A stretch of 64,000 nucleotides of DNA from the NCBI GenBank assembly GCA_033026295.1, contig CM065168.1, forward strand, positions 43,350,875-43,414,874. Reading direction: 5' to 3'. The stretch is from Channa striata (lineage: Eukaryota; Chordata; Actinopteri; Anabantiformes; Channidae). Shown here piece by piece: positions 1-12,140 of the stretch. The notes below the pieces were generated by a model. It saw only the letters and a list, made by a program, of their open reading frames with translations, did no database searches and was not told the DNA's origin. Position 1 is the stretch's first letter; the number at the start of each line of letters is the position of its first letter. The translations under genes were made by a program, and so were the position numbers.

Positions 1-181
1 ACCTTATCCTCGTCAGCTTTTGTCTCTGCGGTGTGTTTAAGCACCACTTGTCTGCCCACACGAAACAGGGATTAGCTGATGCAGAAGTTGGTCTTCACTT
101 CTTTAGGTCAAAGTAGTTGCTTTCTCCAGTCATACATTTTGACCTTGCTTATTCTGCTACTATCACCCCCTCTGTCAACAG

Positions 182-2273
182 CATTGTCCTCTGGTTTGCT
201 AAAACGCTGGGCATCAAACTGAACAAATTCATCATGGATGACCCCAAAACCTTTTACCTGGTTAATAGGCAGCGGGTGAGAACAGGCAAGGTTCAATCAA
301 ACCCTGACGTCTTAAACTACAAGGTGCTGGAAAGTGAGAAAGGAAAGTCAGCTGATAAACTCCTACAAAAAGCTCTGAAGAAGGTATGACAGCATTAAGG
401 ATGATAAACTAAAGTTCCAAATTCAGGTGGAACAAGGACCTTATACTCTTGTTCAATAACCAGCAAATCACGTCACACACTTTAACACCTTTGGCCCTTT
501 GACCGAGAAGTTCATAATCCACACAATTCGTTGGATCATCATGCAATTTTTGATCCTCTGTGTTTTTCTTCCTTCATGAATAAATGTTAACTGTTTGAGA
601 ATTTTCACGTATCTCTGCATCTGTACAAAGGTTTGAATATTCCAAGAGTTTCAATGACCACATATTTTAAACTGTTGAAGTAGGAGGTGTTGCTTTGGCT
701 AATGATTTAAAAATTCAAAAAAACTGCCCCGATCACTAGTGTTCAGCCAACAATGACAGCATACACTGCAACTAAGTTTGTAAATCGTTGCAATTATATT
801 AAATTTCTTTCATCCACTTTAGTGAAATTTTCCCTTTTTGTAGGTTAAAGATGAAGTAAAGGCTCACGGCTGCTGGGCTGCATTTAAAAAATATGACCGC
901 TATTCTGTGAAGGTAAAGTGGGGTGAAATAAAATCATTAATTCATGTGCATTACGAACAGAATACATTGGATGTGTCTTTTGTTTTTAACAGGAGTATCT
1001 GAAAGAAGAAGGTGGTTTGAGTCCGGAGGCAGTGAGGATGATTGGCGAGCTGCTGAACGAACAGAGCCTCATGTACACAGCTCTGACGGAGATGATCTAT
1101 GACCAGACTGACATCAGTGACAGCAACGAGTAAGCAGCGTTCAGATACTTAATAGTGTCTGTAAATAGAAAAATGGATAATAGTCAACTACAAAGTGCTT
1201 TATTTACTTCACAGATGTTTTTTTGACAAAAGTCAGTAGCACGGTATTCTGTGGAAAGTAATAAACCCTAAACACCATAAACGGTGTCCTCCCTCTCATA
1301 ATGGACTACTGAATATTCTGGCAGGCAGCCTGGACAGGCAGCAACCGTAACAGATAAGGAACACAACAGCTTATTTTGTCCCTCTGCATCCTCTAAAAAA
1401 AATGATGATATTCTAAAAATATTTTTGATAACTTCCCCATGTGGAACCACCAATAATGATGTTTATCTTTCTGTTTTTGAGGTATGATGAAGTGACTGGT
1501 GGGTCGATCTTCTCCCTAAAGCTTTTGTCAAAACCCTCTCCCATTCTCCCCTACTCAACGCCAAAGTCAAACGCATCAGCCGAACAGACAAAAGTATAAT
1601 TGTATCATATCAGACAAATGAAAAGACTTCCTTTATTCATGCCGACGTTGTCCTAGTAACAACCACAGCCAAAGCAGCTCTCTACATTGACTTTGATCCA
1701 CCTCTGTCCATCAAAAAGATGGATGCTCTGAGGGCGGTCCACTACGACAGCTCCACTAAAATCATCCTCACCTTCAGCAAGAAGTTCTGGGAGCAGGACG
1801 GGATCCGAGGAGGAAAGAGCATCACCGATGGACCTTCTCGTTTCATCTACTACCCTAGCCACAGTTTCCCTAAAAACAAGACCATCGGCGTCCTCCTGGC
1901 TTCCTACACCTGGTCTGATGACTCCCTTCTCTTCCATGGTGCGAGTGATGAAGACCTGAAAGAGCTGGCCCTCAGAGACTTGGCAAAGATTCACGGCGAG
2001 CACGTTAAGTCTCTCTGCACAGGAGTCATAGTGAAGAGGTGGAGTGCGGATCCATATAGTTTGGGGGCTTTTGCTCTCTTCACACCGTACCAACATTTAG
2101 AGTACGCCAAGGAGCTCTTCAGACCTGAAGGCAGGGTGCACTTTGCTGGTGAACACACAGCTTTCCCTCACGCTTGGATTGAGACGTCTATGAAATCTGC
2201 AATAAGGGCAGCTATCAACATCAACAAAGAGGCCATTTTGAAATCAGCAGATTGTAGAGGTCTGGAGAGATGA
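182..2273 (+). pseudogene. laao: L-amino acid oxidase copy 1 (5' part outside window, frameshifted)
   Basis: FAD-dependent secreted oxidase family that turns L-amino acids into 2-oxo acids, ammonia and hydrogen peroxide. The visible exons match copies 2 and 3 exon by exon: 182-383, 844-912, 993-1129 and 1482-2273, all with GT-AG borders and the same lengths (202, 69, 137 nt). Exons 1-3, with the signal peptide and the GAGMAG dinucleotide-binding loop, must lie before base 1. In the last exon one base is missing near 1507 (GGGTCGATC where the frame needs GGGTCNGATC), and the resulting frame stops after about 35 codons. Beyond that point the reading is clean to the TGA at 2271-2273 and keeps the C-terminal FAD motif GRVHFAGEHTAFPHAW. 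Two codons are also lost relative to copy 2 before IHADVV. It is a recent pseudogene, or an intact gene with an assembly error. A polyadenylation signal AATAAA lies near 2550. Confidence 0.75.
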
Positions 2274-3920
2274 GTTTAACCACTTGAGAACGATTGTTAT
2301 TAATACATTGTGCAACAAAATCTTTAAAATTATGTAGTTAATATTAGGCTTGCTTGCATTTGTTGAAATAGTATTTTAAAATAATGTACAGTAAAATCTG
2401 TGCATGCAATACGAAGGTTTTCTTTTATAATAATTTAAACGGGCAACTTGTTGTCTCTGGTTCCCGTCTGGTAGGAACATGTAAAACATTTAAATGGCAT
2501 AAAACTTGTCTGTCTTCATTGTGTCAAGTTATATCTTTGTTTCTAGGTCAATAAAATGTCTCTATATGACATCATCCGTCGGAGTTATTCACTTTAGATG
2601 ATTCATGTTTGTTTCTTAGAAAAATATTTAAGAGATTATGAGCAAAAATAAACATGCATTTTCCATTTAATACATTGCATCAGAGTTGGCTTAAAGACAT
2701 TTCTTTTATCTGCAGCCCCCCCCTGCAGGTCATATAAAAAATAAAAAACTGAGAATCCTGAATGACCAAAAGCAGGACGGAAAGAATTACAATAAAATCT
2801 TCAACTCTTCCTCTCAGTGGCATCATCTAACATTCTAATAATGAAAACTCCAATGGATGATGTCATTCAGGTAGAAGCCAAAAATGTAATACAGGGAATC
2901 CAAAGAGGGATTTAAAATGAAAACCTCCCAAACAAATGGCTCACTTTGTTCACCAACACTGCAAAAAACTGTATTGTTAGTTATTTTGTTTTATAGTTAA
3001 CTATAGAAGATGGCAATGAATGTCATCACACATTATTAGAGTATATTGAAATACACAGTATTTGTAGATGTGTACAATTTAACAAACTTTGAAGATTTAA
3101 TAAACATTGGTCACATATTGAGAAATAGTAAAGTGTTCAAATACCAGAATGAAGCAACATTTTTTATGAACCATTATTTCACAATAGGTGATCTAGACTA
3201 CAGTTTAGTAGTGAGCATAAAAGGTCCTGACAGGCAAATCCATAATAAAATAAGCAGTTACCAAAAATCACGTGGTAGGGATAACACTATAAAGAAGGAT
3301 AGGTCTTTCCGGAAAGCTGAGGCAATCAAAGATACCCTGTTGCTACAGTGCACAGAAAATATGCAGAAGGTGTCGCTATTCCCACCCCAGCCCAGTGAAT
3401 TTTAGCTGTGCTTCCTCTTTCCTGCCATTCTTGAGTCAACAGACGCGCTTGTACTTTCCCTGTGTATTCAGCCAAAGAATTCTTCCTGTCCAACTGCAGC
3501 CCGTAAAAAATTCACGTTATAAATTGTTGTTTAAGTCAGTTTGTCACTTGTTTTGTCTGTTTTGATTTGGCTCTTTTCTTTCTTTCTGTGTGTGTGTGTG
3601 TTTTTGGGAGTTTACCTGCTCCTATTACTCATCACCTGGGTGTCTGGGTCACCTGCATCACCTGCCATCTCTTTCAGACCACTGCGTCCTCATTCTGCAT
3701 TTTGTTGAATCGCTCTTGCCTTTCACTCACCACATCACTGTATTTGTATGTCTTTCTCTTATAGTCCATATTCTTTTTCCACAAATATAACCGTGGGAAT
3801 GACACTGCATCTTTAATTTTGCATAAAATAATGCATTTCCTTCTTGAGAATCCTTTCTTAAAAAAACAAAAAACCCTCATTGGTTGATGAAAACTAAAAG
3901 AGATGGTGAGGAATAAAAAC
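2274..3920. other. Intergenic, LAAO copy 1 to copy 2
   Basis: AT-rich sequence with no recognisable gene. It holds the 3' flank of LAAO copy 1 with an AATAAA near 2550, a short TG run near 3587, and an open frame of 119 codons at 3046-3405. That frame begins with TTG, has no ATG start, and resembles nothing I know. Confidence 0.5.
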
Positions 3921-3924
3921 TAAA

Positions 3925-4029
3925 ACAGGAAGTCGTGTCAGGTGAAAATAAAAGGCTCAGGGCAGAAGAGGCTGTGCTATCCATCAGGTTACAGCAACAC
4001 CAGATTTTCAAATTTCACCTCTTTTAAAG
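3925..4029 (+). promoter_or_regulatory. LAAO copy 2 promoter and untranslated leader exon
   Basis: An ETS-like AGGAAGTC at 3927-3934 is followed by an AT-rich TATA-like AAAATAAAAGG around 3945-3953 and a short leader that ends in AAAG at 4029 before the donor GTAGGAG. Copy 3 has the same arrangement (GGAAGTCATG, TATA, leader ending GAAAG, donor GTAGGAAAT). The matching acceptor CACCAAAG lies about 16 bases before the ATG of copy 2. The transcription start is inferred, not seen. Confidence 0.5.
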
Positions 4030-4891
4030 GTAGGAGCTCATCACTTGCGTATGTATGTATGAGTAATACAAACATTTGTGTCTCTATGCATATGTCAGCA
4101 GCTTTTTTGTCGTTGTTGTCAGTTCAACCGTTACTTTAAAAAAGTTCCATAAGCTAAGAAAGACTGAAAGATACTAGAGCCTGAATGAAAGTTAAACTAT
4201 ACAGTAACACTGATGCATCGAGTAGTAATAGGAAGTAATGATGTGTGTCTGTGTGTCTTTATACATAAGAGTTGTGGGAAAAAAATGTTATTACATTAAA
4301 TATTTTAGCATATGTAAATTTGTTACGAAACTCTGATGCAAACGGCGTGATGCAAAAAAACTGAAAGTAATTCTTTTGCTGGAAAGCAACTGGGTGACAC
4401 ACTGATTTGGCACCAGCTCAAAATGTGTCATGTAGAGAATGAAAAGCATGTGGTTGTCAAACAAAACCTGAGATAAATGTAAACAATACTTCCCTTCAAA
4501 TTCTTGAGGTGACACATATTTTTTATTTTTCTGATCATGAGACCTGATCAGTTGCACTGTATCATATGACTGAGGAGTGCAAGGGCTGTGACAGCAGGAG
4601 AGCGTAAGGGCAAGATTGTGAGTCACAAAGTCAAGGAATACAGAAGTTACATCAGTTGCGGCAGGACAAACCACAATATAAGTAAAGTACAAAAGTGACT
4701 TCTTAATATTAGATACTGCAGGTTCTGACATATAACCTACAAAGGGTAAGAATCTGACCTTTTGTCTGATTTCATTGGCTAAAATTCTTTCTGTATTTGT
4801 TTGAATATCATCATTAACTTGTAATTAAGAATTAAAACGTGTTGTTGTTTTCATGTTTTTTTATTTCTCTCTTTCTCTTCATGTCACCAAA
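4030..4891 (+). other. Leader intron of LAAO copy 2, with a second leader-like donor
   Basis: Intron from the donor at 4030 to the acceptor CACCAAAG before 4892. Near 4741-4765 it holds AAAGGGTAAGAATCTG, which matches the GAAAGGTAAGAATCTG leader donor at 9611. A second, alternative leader exon may therefore sit just before 4746. The antisense open frame across 4291-4731 has no homology I can see. Confidence 0.4.
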
Positions 4892-4907
4892 GGAATCAAA
4901 GTGTAAA

Positions 4908-7900
4908 ATGGATCAGCATGAAGTGAAACTAAAGTTACGTAAGTGCTGTGTTATTATCCATTTAGCACCGTTCGTATTAAACATAGTATTTAATATGAGT
5001 TTGTAAATGTTACCTCTGTCTAGCCATTTAAATAATTTATTGAGCCTTTATTTTTAAATGCAAATACTTATTTGCAAATTAGGAAGTTTGTAGCTGTACA
5101 GATGAAAAGCTGGGCAGTTGGGAAATCTCTATGAATGAAGCCTGAGAATGTGACTCTGTATTTGCTGAAAGTGCACGTTTCCCTTCATTATTTCCATCAT
5201 TTATTCCCTTTTTGCAGTTAAACTAACTGAAGCACTTCCTGCAGTAGTTCTGCTTTTTTTATGCCCAGGGTTTACACTGGTACACTGTGCCTGCCAGAAT
5301 GAGGAAAGGTCCGTTTTCACTCGACGTGTCAGAAATACGTGCGGAAGAATTTCTAGAAACAGTGAAGATTAAGTGAAGTAGTCAAGGTCAAACACAGATC
5401 CAGTGAGATTTGCATGTGCAGATGCTCAATTAGACCTTGAGCCTTAAAAATCTACAGACCTCACAGTTTGATACGAGCTGTCTTGTAGATTAAACTGCGT
5501 TTTTTCTGTGTGTTTTCAGTTTCCATCCTTGCGCTGCTCACACTGTACCACCGCCATCCTGCTGCTGCCGTCAGCCTGAAGGAACACCTGGCTGATTGCC
5601 TGAATGATACAGACTACGATAAACTGCTGCAGACAGTGAAGACCGGCCTCCCGCACATAAACACGTCTCATCATGTCGTCATTGTCGGAGCTGGTATGGC
5701 TGGACTGACAGCGGCAAAGCTGCTGCAAGATGCAGGACACAGGGTATGAGCAACAGTTACTGTACTACTGAAACACTAGTTGCAGTAGTCTCAGAAAACC
5801 ATGACTATTATCTTTGTAGCATCGGTTTTTATAATTTTACATCTGTTTGTATTCCTGTGTTTCCACTAGGTAACCGTAGTGGAGGCTGGTGGTCGTGTTG
5901 GTGGAAGGGTGGAGACCTACAGGAATGAAATAGAGGGTTGGTATGCTGAACTGGGAGCCATGAGGATCCCCAATTTTCACCAGTAAGTTTATGTAGTTTG
6001 TCACGCGACAGTTTCAATTCAATTCCATTTAACTTTTTTATATGTCGCCAATTTACAACAAGGTCATCTCAAGACACTTTACATAATAAAGTCAAGAATA
6101 TACAAACATTTAGAGAAAACTCAACAAATCCCCCTTGAGCAGCTGTAGGCAACAGTGGAGAGGAAAAACTCCCTTTAACGAGGGAAACCTCCATTAGAAA
6201 CCAGGCTCAGGGTGGGCGGACATCTGCTTTGCCCATAACAATATACAGTACACAGCGTCTCAGGCTAACCTGTGCCTCAATGCTTATCGGGCTACATTAA
6301 AAAGTAAATAAATTGGTATTTCAGGGATTTGTGGATAACATGCATGTCCAGATACTGAGAAAGTCAAGTAATACGAGCTCCAAAAGCAGTGGTTATGTGA
6401 TTTTAAGAATGGTAGGACATGTTACTGACGCAAGTGAATATGAGCGACACAAGGCTGTAACCTAACTAGACTCTACAAAAATGATACAGGGTGCTACAAA
6501 TGGCACTAGTGTTTGATTTGACTAGTGTCTTAGTTGTTTTGTCTTGTAGGGATCGATCTTTAAGTTGTGAAATTAACCTAATTCTGCCACCGTCACCTCC
6601 TTAACAGCATCGTTCGCTGGTTTGCTGACAAGCTGGGGGTCAAGTTGAAGGAATTTGCCATTTATGACCCAAACACTTTTTACCTGGTTAATCACCAACG
6701 GAAGAGGTCATATACAGTGAAAAAAAATCCAGATGTCCTCAAGTATAAGGTCTGGAAAAGCGAGAAAAACAAGTCGGCCGATGAGCTTCTACAGCAAGCT
6801 TTGCAGAAGGTACGTTTTCCGTAAATCAGGACCAGTTTATTTTGTCCATAAATTAAGCCGGTGGAGATTTACCCGTTGTTGATGGACAATTTAACGTGTA
6901 ATTTTAGAAAGTACTATTAGGATTACTTTTGAAAAGAAAGTAACCAAACGCTGCTCTGCACTAGGTGTCTTCAGACGTGAAAAACACCATTTTCTGTCCT
7001 TTTTCGATAGGTGAAAGATGAAGTGGAGGCTCATGGCTGCAGGGCTGCATTAAGAAAATATGACCATTATTCTGTGAAGGTGCAACACTTGTTCTCAACA
7101 ATGGTCATTCACAAAAGATGTGGGTCTTTCACACTTAATGTCTGCATTTGCACTACAATTTGAATAAAGGTGATGTCCCGTTCAATTGTTTCCCAGGAGT
7201 ATCTGAAAGAAGAAGGTGGTTTGAGTCCGGAGGCAGTGAGGATGATTGGAGACCTCCTCAACGAACAGAGCCTCATGTACACAGCTCTGACTGAGATGAT
7301 CTATGACCAGACTGACATCAGTGATCATGTTAAGTAAGGTCCTATTATACAAGAGTTCTGTTTTCTTTTTTTTATTATAAAGGAGATGAGTAAATTTTGA
7401 TTAGTTGCACAAAATCTAGTAACTCTGTTGTTTTATACTGTACCTGCAGCAAAGCTCATTTGGACTTTTTAGAGATAAATTGTTAACATATCATGGATTT
7501 ATGGTGTGAGACGTTCGCTTTCAGTTATTAATCCAACCATACCTCTGTGTAACTGAACAGAAGTACAATGGGCACAAACGGTTGTATGGACATCCTGCAA
7601 ATTTGCATGATTCTCTAGAAAACTCTTTTTGAAGTATCACGAAGTGCTGTACATATGTTTGTTACAGATGTCTTGAGAATTAGAGGCTTTTGCACAATGG
7701 GACGAAGTAATTCCCCGACCTTATACTGTATATGGCAGCAAAGGTCACTTTGACTCACTCAACACTGTTGAAACTGAAAGTGATTTGAACTGCAAGTAGC
7801 AGCAGCTTAACCTCAAACATGTGGTGGGACTTGATTTGTCTTAGTAGTTTTTATAGAGTTAAGCATTAGATTAGTGCTGGCATAAAGTGCCCATCATAAA

Positions 7901-9045
7901 ATAAACATTTTAGATTACATCAACTTTAAAAGGAAGAAAAGCAGAATGAAGACAGCACTTACATAAAGACTCGACATTGAGTCACCAGGTTTGGAATGCA
8001 GCCCAAACACTCCTGGAAATAACATTAACTGTCATAGTGGCTTGTGGTCGGACTTTCAGAGCAGAACATTGGCAGACTAAAGTCAGCAGACACAAATGAC
8101 TTACACTCTGTTCATACATTTCGACCTTCTGAAGTGTTCATACTCTGTCATAAATGTTTTGGTCAATTCACAATTTGAACATCTTGTAAATAATTTTCTA
8201 TAAAGTGCATTCAATTCCCTCTCGTCTTTTTTAAATTTAGGTACTATGAAGTGATTGGTGGCTCAGACCTTCTTCCTGAGGCTTTTCTTGAAGTTCTTGA
8301 TGTCCCCATTCTCCTCAAGTCCAAAGTCAAACACATCGGCCAGTCACATCAAGGTGTGATTGTATCATACCAGGGAGAACAACAGTCTACATTTACTGAC
8401 ATTCATGCCGACGTTGTCCTAGTAACAACAACAGCCAAGGCAGCTCTCTACATCGACTTTGTTCCACCTCTGCCAATTAGAAAGATGGAGGCTCTGAGGG
8501 CGGTCCACTATGACAGCTCCACTAAAATCATCCTCACCTTCAGCGAGAGGTTCTGGGAGCAGGACGGGATCCGAGGAGGAAAGAGCATCACCGATGGACC
8601 TTCTCGTTTCATCTACTACCCTAGCCACAGTTTCCCTAAAAACAAGACCATCGGCGTCCTCCTGGCTTCCTACACCTGGTCTGATGACTCCCTTCTCTTC
8701 CATGGTGCGAGTGATGAAGACCTGAAAGAGCTGGCCCTCAGCGATTTGGCAAAGATTCACGGCGAGTACGTTAAGTCTCTCTGCACAGGAGTCATAGTGA
8801 AGAGGTGGAGTGCGGATCCATATAGTTTGGGGGCTTTTGCTCTCTTCACACCGTACCAACATTTAGAGTACGCCAAGGAGCTCTTCAGACCTGAAGGCAG
8901 GGTGCACTTTGCTGGTGAACATACAGCTTTCCCTCACGCTTGGATTGAGACGTCTATGAAATCTGCAATAAGGGCAGCTATCAACATCAACAAAGAGGCC
9001 ATTTTGAATTCATCAGCTAAACGTCCATTGCGAGATGAGCTCTAG
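4908..9045 (+). CDS. laao: L-amino acid oxidase copy 2 (intact, 7 coding exons)
   Basis: Secreted FAD-dependent L-amino acid oxidase producing 2-oxo acid, NH3 and H2O2; fish homologues are known antibacterial mucus and serum proteins. Coding exons are 4908-4938, 5520-5743, 5870-5982, 6608-6809, 7011-7079, 7197-7333 and 8241-9045. All have GT-AG borders and join in frame to 526 residues. Residues about 1-27 form a signal peptide (MDQHEVKLKL, a hydrophobic core, then an Ala-rich end). The dinucleotide-binding loop GAGMAG lies near residues 64-69, followed by GRVGGRVETY and GAMRIP, whose Arg corresponds to the carboxylate-binding Arg of snake LAAO. The C-terminus carries SADPYSLGAFALFTPYQ and the FAD motif GRVHFAGEHTAFPHAW. 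NDT and NTS are possible N-glycosylation sites. The start is the only ATG in the short first exon, 16 bases after an acceptor. It is the only undamaged LAAO in the window. Confidence 0.92.
6010..6290 (-). repeat. Retroelement 3' tail in LAAO copy 2 intron 3
   Basis: Read on the minus strand this is a common fish dispersed element. It contains GGGAGTTTTTCCTCTCCACT, then a GGGGGATTTGTTG stretch, then CTTGTTGTAAATTGGC, and ends in a short GAATTGAATTGAA tail. The same sequence lies in the other orientation at about 29.72-30.13 kb. The tail type suggests a non-LTR retroelement, but I cannot name the family. Confidence 0.7.
7334..8240 (+). other. Intron 6 of LAAO copy 2
   Basis: A 907-base intron with no recognisable gene or repeat. 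The same intron is 352 bases in copy 1 and 437 in copy 3. The intron lengths have diverged although the exons around this one are almost identical between copies 1 and 2. Confidence 0.6.
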
Positions 9046-9379
9046 GGGCTGGAGAGATGAGTTTAAGATAGTCAGAATTACAGTGTTATTCAAAAGAAAA
9101 AAAGTGCAACCTATCTATCTCAGACATAAACAATAAATCCTCATGATCTACTATTTCACTTAGTATTGCCTTAATTTGTAATTATTGAACTGTTAGCAAT
9201 TACTTTCGGTAAATTATTCAAAATTATGTTTTTAATAATACTACTTCTTCATTGACAACCAAGTGAAACATACATCTCTACAGTGTGTAGCAGATGGAAA
9301 TATTTTACAGAGGCAATAAAAAAACATGTGGTTTGCATAACTGTGATGAAAACATATGTTTCCATATTTAATTTGTCTT

Positions 9380-9615
9380 TTTATGAGACTTTACTGATTG
9401 TTGTATATTCTCTGACTACATGAAACGGTGAATAAAGAAAATGAAAACAAAAACCATAAACTAAACAAAAAAAAAAGCCACACAGGAAGTCATGCCCCCT
9501 TTGTGGCCAGACCAGTCTGATGAGAAAAAGCATCATAAAGACCATGTAAGAGGCTGCATGCACGTCGAAACTGATCTCTGTAACAAATCAAATGGACACT
9601 TGAGCTGTTTGAAAG
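9380..9615 (+). promoter_or_regulatory. Extra LAAO-type promoter and leader exon
   Basis: This stretch repeats the architecture upstream of copies 2 and 3: an A-rich run with AAAATGAAAAC, CACAGGAAGTCATGCC at 9481-9496, and a leader ending GAAAG at 9615 before GTAAGAATCTG. No clear TATA box is present. It may be an alternative distal promoter of copy 3 or the remains of a lost LAAO gene. There is no coding exon between here and 12141. Confidence 0.4.
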
Positions 9616-10059
9616 GTAAGAATCTGCCATTTAGTCTGAATCCTCTTGTCCCAACTTCAGTTGCTACAACTGTAGTTTAACTGTTTTTTGTGTTAAAAAA
9701 AAGATTCTCTCCATAAACAACAGATACAAAATGTCTGCAGAGTAATGGGATGTCACAATGTCACTAATATATTTCTTGGCAGAACCTTGCAGCATGTGGA
9801 GAGGGATCTTTCTTTGTGTCTTTAGGTGGACAGTCCCTTTCTCAGATATTTTTAGTCTGAGCCCTTAATCCATTTAAGGGCTACACACAAACCCCAGTAT
9901 CAGTTCTCTGTATAAAAAGTAGCCCAGATCTATGCACATGCAGTAACTAGAAATCAATTTCCAATCTCCAATTTTTATGCATAATTTTAGACTAGGTTAT
10001 ATGCAGCAAGCACATTTCGTTTTTTCAGCCAACAAAGTATAAATGTTGCAGTCAGGTTG

Positions 10060-10440
10060 TTGAAACCTAACCTACGGTGGTCCTCAGGGATCAGTTTCAG
10101 GACTTTTACATTTTAGGAACATATATGTTACCTCTAGGTCATCAGGAGACCTGGCATCTCATTCTCACCCCAATCGCTCAGTTTTTGCTTATGACACTCT
10201 TTATGATGACGCTGAAACTGTTGATGTCCTTTTAAAATACATTTCAGACATTAGTGCCTGGATGTCACAGACCTTCCTACCACTTAACAAGGACAAAACT
10301 AAGATGTTAGCTATTGGCTCCAGGCTTAGAGAGAGAAATTAGCCAAAAAGAAAAGAGTGTCATGTTAGACTTAAATAAATTAATTAAATTGACATAAAAC
10401 CTAACAGACTGGACTATTGTTAATGCTTTCCTCTCTCAAT
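10060..10440 (+). mobile_element. Decayed LINE reverse-transcriptase fragment
   Basis: Read with frameshifts, this gives a recognisable non-LTR reverse-transcriptase order: PQGS near 10082, then the tract around YMLPL, a degraded YADDT-like block near 10187, and a WMSQ-like block followed by LNKDKTKML near 10260-10310. It ends with a DYC-NA-like stretch near 10404-10438. Many frame breaks show it is old. No 5' end or ORF1 is present. Confidence 0.65.
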
Positions 10441-11480
10441 TACCACATAAACCAGTTACTATTTAGGCTGGAGGATTTTGGTAAAATACCAGCGTAAATA
10501 AACCCATTACAGATCACTTTCTCAAAAACACACAACGATTCATTTTCTGCTAAATTAATCAGTAATAATGTGTCAGTATCACTTTGGAATCAAAATGTGT
10601 GTCATTGCTGAGCAGAACAAAATAACTAGGATAACACAGGAACAGCAGGAAGCCTGGTTTAGTCACGCCTAAGCTCCACCCGGTAGAAAACCTATAACAC
10701 AAACAGGTACACACATGCAGCATGTCAGCAAAAGAAAAACACAAGGGCCGGTCAAACTCTGTGCGTGTTTACTTTTTTGTGTTGGGAGTTTATTTAAATG
10801 AAGATTTCCGTTAACCACAAAAAGTGAGTACTGTTCAATTTCATCGCACAATTTTTTTAAAGAACAATTTAAAAAATTATATTTAATTTAGGCAGGATTA
10901 ACCTGCAGCCTGACATTGAATCTCTGTCTTACATGACTTCATGTTGCCATTCAACCGAGAAAAATGCTGATTCGTGCTTAAACTGCATATTTAGATCATT
11001 GTGATGAAAAACTTGATTTCCTGGGTACCTCAAGCAAAAACGGCCCCCAATGACCTCAAGGGATTTAAAACAATTTGAATACAGTACTTTGTAGGGTGAC
11101 TATAATAAATTATCTTTTGAATGTTTTTCGCACCTTGTGAAATTCTATAATTTTTAAACAATACAATGAAATAACATACTCTTCACATAAAAGTCTCATT
11201 ATTTCCACCTTTGAAAGTGATACTCTACCATCTCCACGTGACTGTAAATGACAAACTTTATATGAATTAGAATTTAATAATAGGGAATAATAATAATAAT
11301 TAATAATAATAGGGAATTTAAAATACCGGTTGTATTTCCTCATTGCTATTTGTCAGGGTTCCTGTAGACAACCTACAGCCGCCGTGGTGCGTCATGCAGT
11401 AAAGTTTTTGATCATGAGCTTTAAGTTGCTGTCGCGTGCTTGAGGCAATAATGAAACCAAAACCTAAAACTACTAATTCA
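10441..11480. other. Intergenic before LAAO copy 3
   Basis: AT-rich sequence with a short TAA/TAATAA repeat at about 11275-11310. No gene or other element was recognised. Confidence 0.5.
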
Positions 11481-11489
11481 GAAAACCAC

Positions 11490-11621
11490 ATTGGAAGTCA
11501 TGCAGATTTTCATTTGCCTAGTCAGGTGGGAAAAAGAATCCCAGCATCAGGGAAGAGTATATAAGAGGAGACTCTACCATGTTAGGTCACTGAAACATCC
11601 GATTTTGACATTCTTTGAAAG
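11490..11621 (+). promoter_or_regulatory. LAAO copy 3 promoter, TATA box and leader exon
   Basis: GGAAGTCATGC at 11493-11503 (ETS-like) is followed by a strong TATA box, TATATAA at 11558-11564. A short untranslated leader ends in GAAAG at 11621 before the donor GTAGGAAAT. The presumed start of transcription is near 11590. The intron runs to the acceptor CACCAAAG at about 12127, just before the coding start. Confidence 0.6.
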
Positions 11622-12140
11622 GTAGGAAATCTAATAAATCTTTGATCAATGAAATGTGACATTATGTAATACAATGTACTGTATAATATATTTTTTATTG
11701 GACAGTATTTATTGGAAAAGTATTGGACAAAAGCAGGTCCTAAATTTAAAGGTTCGTTATTGCATTAAATAGTACGAACTGAAAGCATCGAGTAAAAAAA
11801 GTAACGATCTAATTTTAAAAGAACAATCAAGTGATAAAGACATAGAGCATCCAGATTTCTGTCTTGCATGTTGTTAATAGGATGTGAAGATATAAAATAC
11901 TTGAGATCCTACAGAATAAAGTAAGTAATAGAATCATAAAATTTACTCTTATGTGCTAAAATGATGGCATTTTGGCTTTTAATAACATTACAAACTACAT
12001 GAAAACAAGCTACATTTTTACACAGTATGTTGTAGCTCTAAGATCATTTTTTTCATGCTTTTTAGCTTTTATAATGTATTTTTTTTCCATTCTCTTTCTC
12101 TTCCCTCTGCTTCTCATGCCACCAAAGCTTCTATAGCAAG

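Noticed and set aside
1653..2096. 147-codon antisense frame over the last exon of LAAO copy 1, with counterparts at 8419-8862 and 16047-16517
   Set aside because: It is the mirror of a strongly conserved coding exon; it exists in each copy only because the sense codons are conserved.
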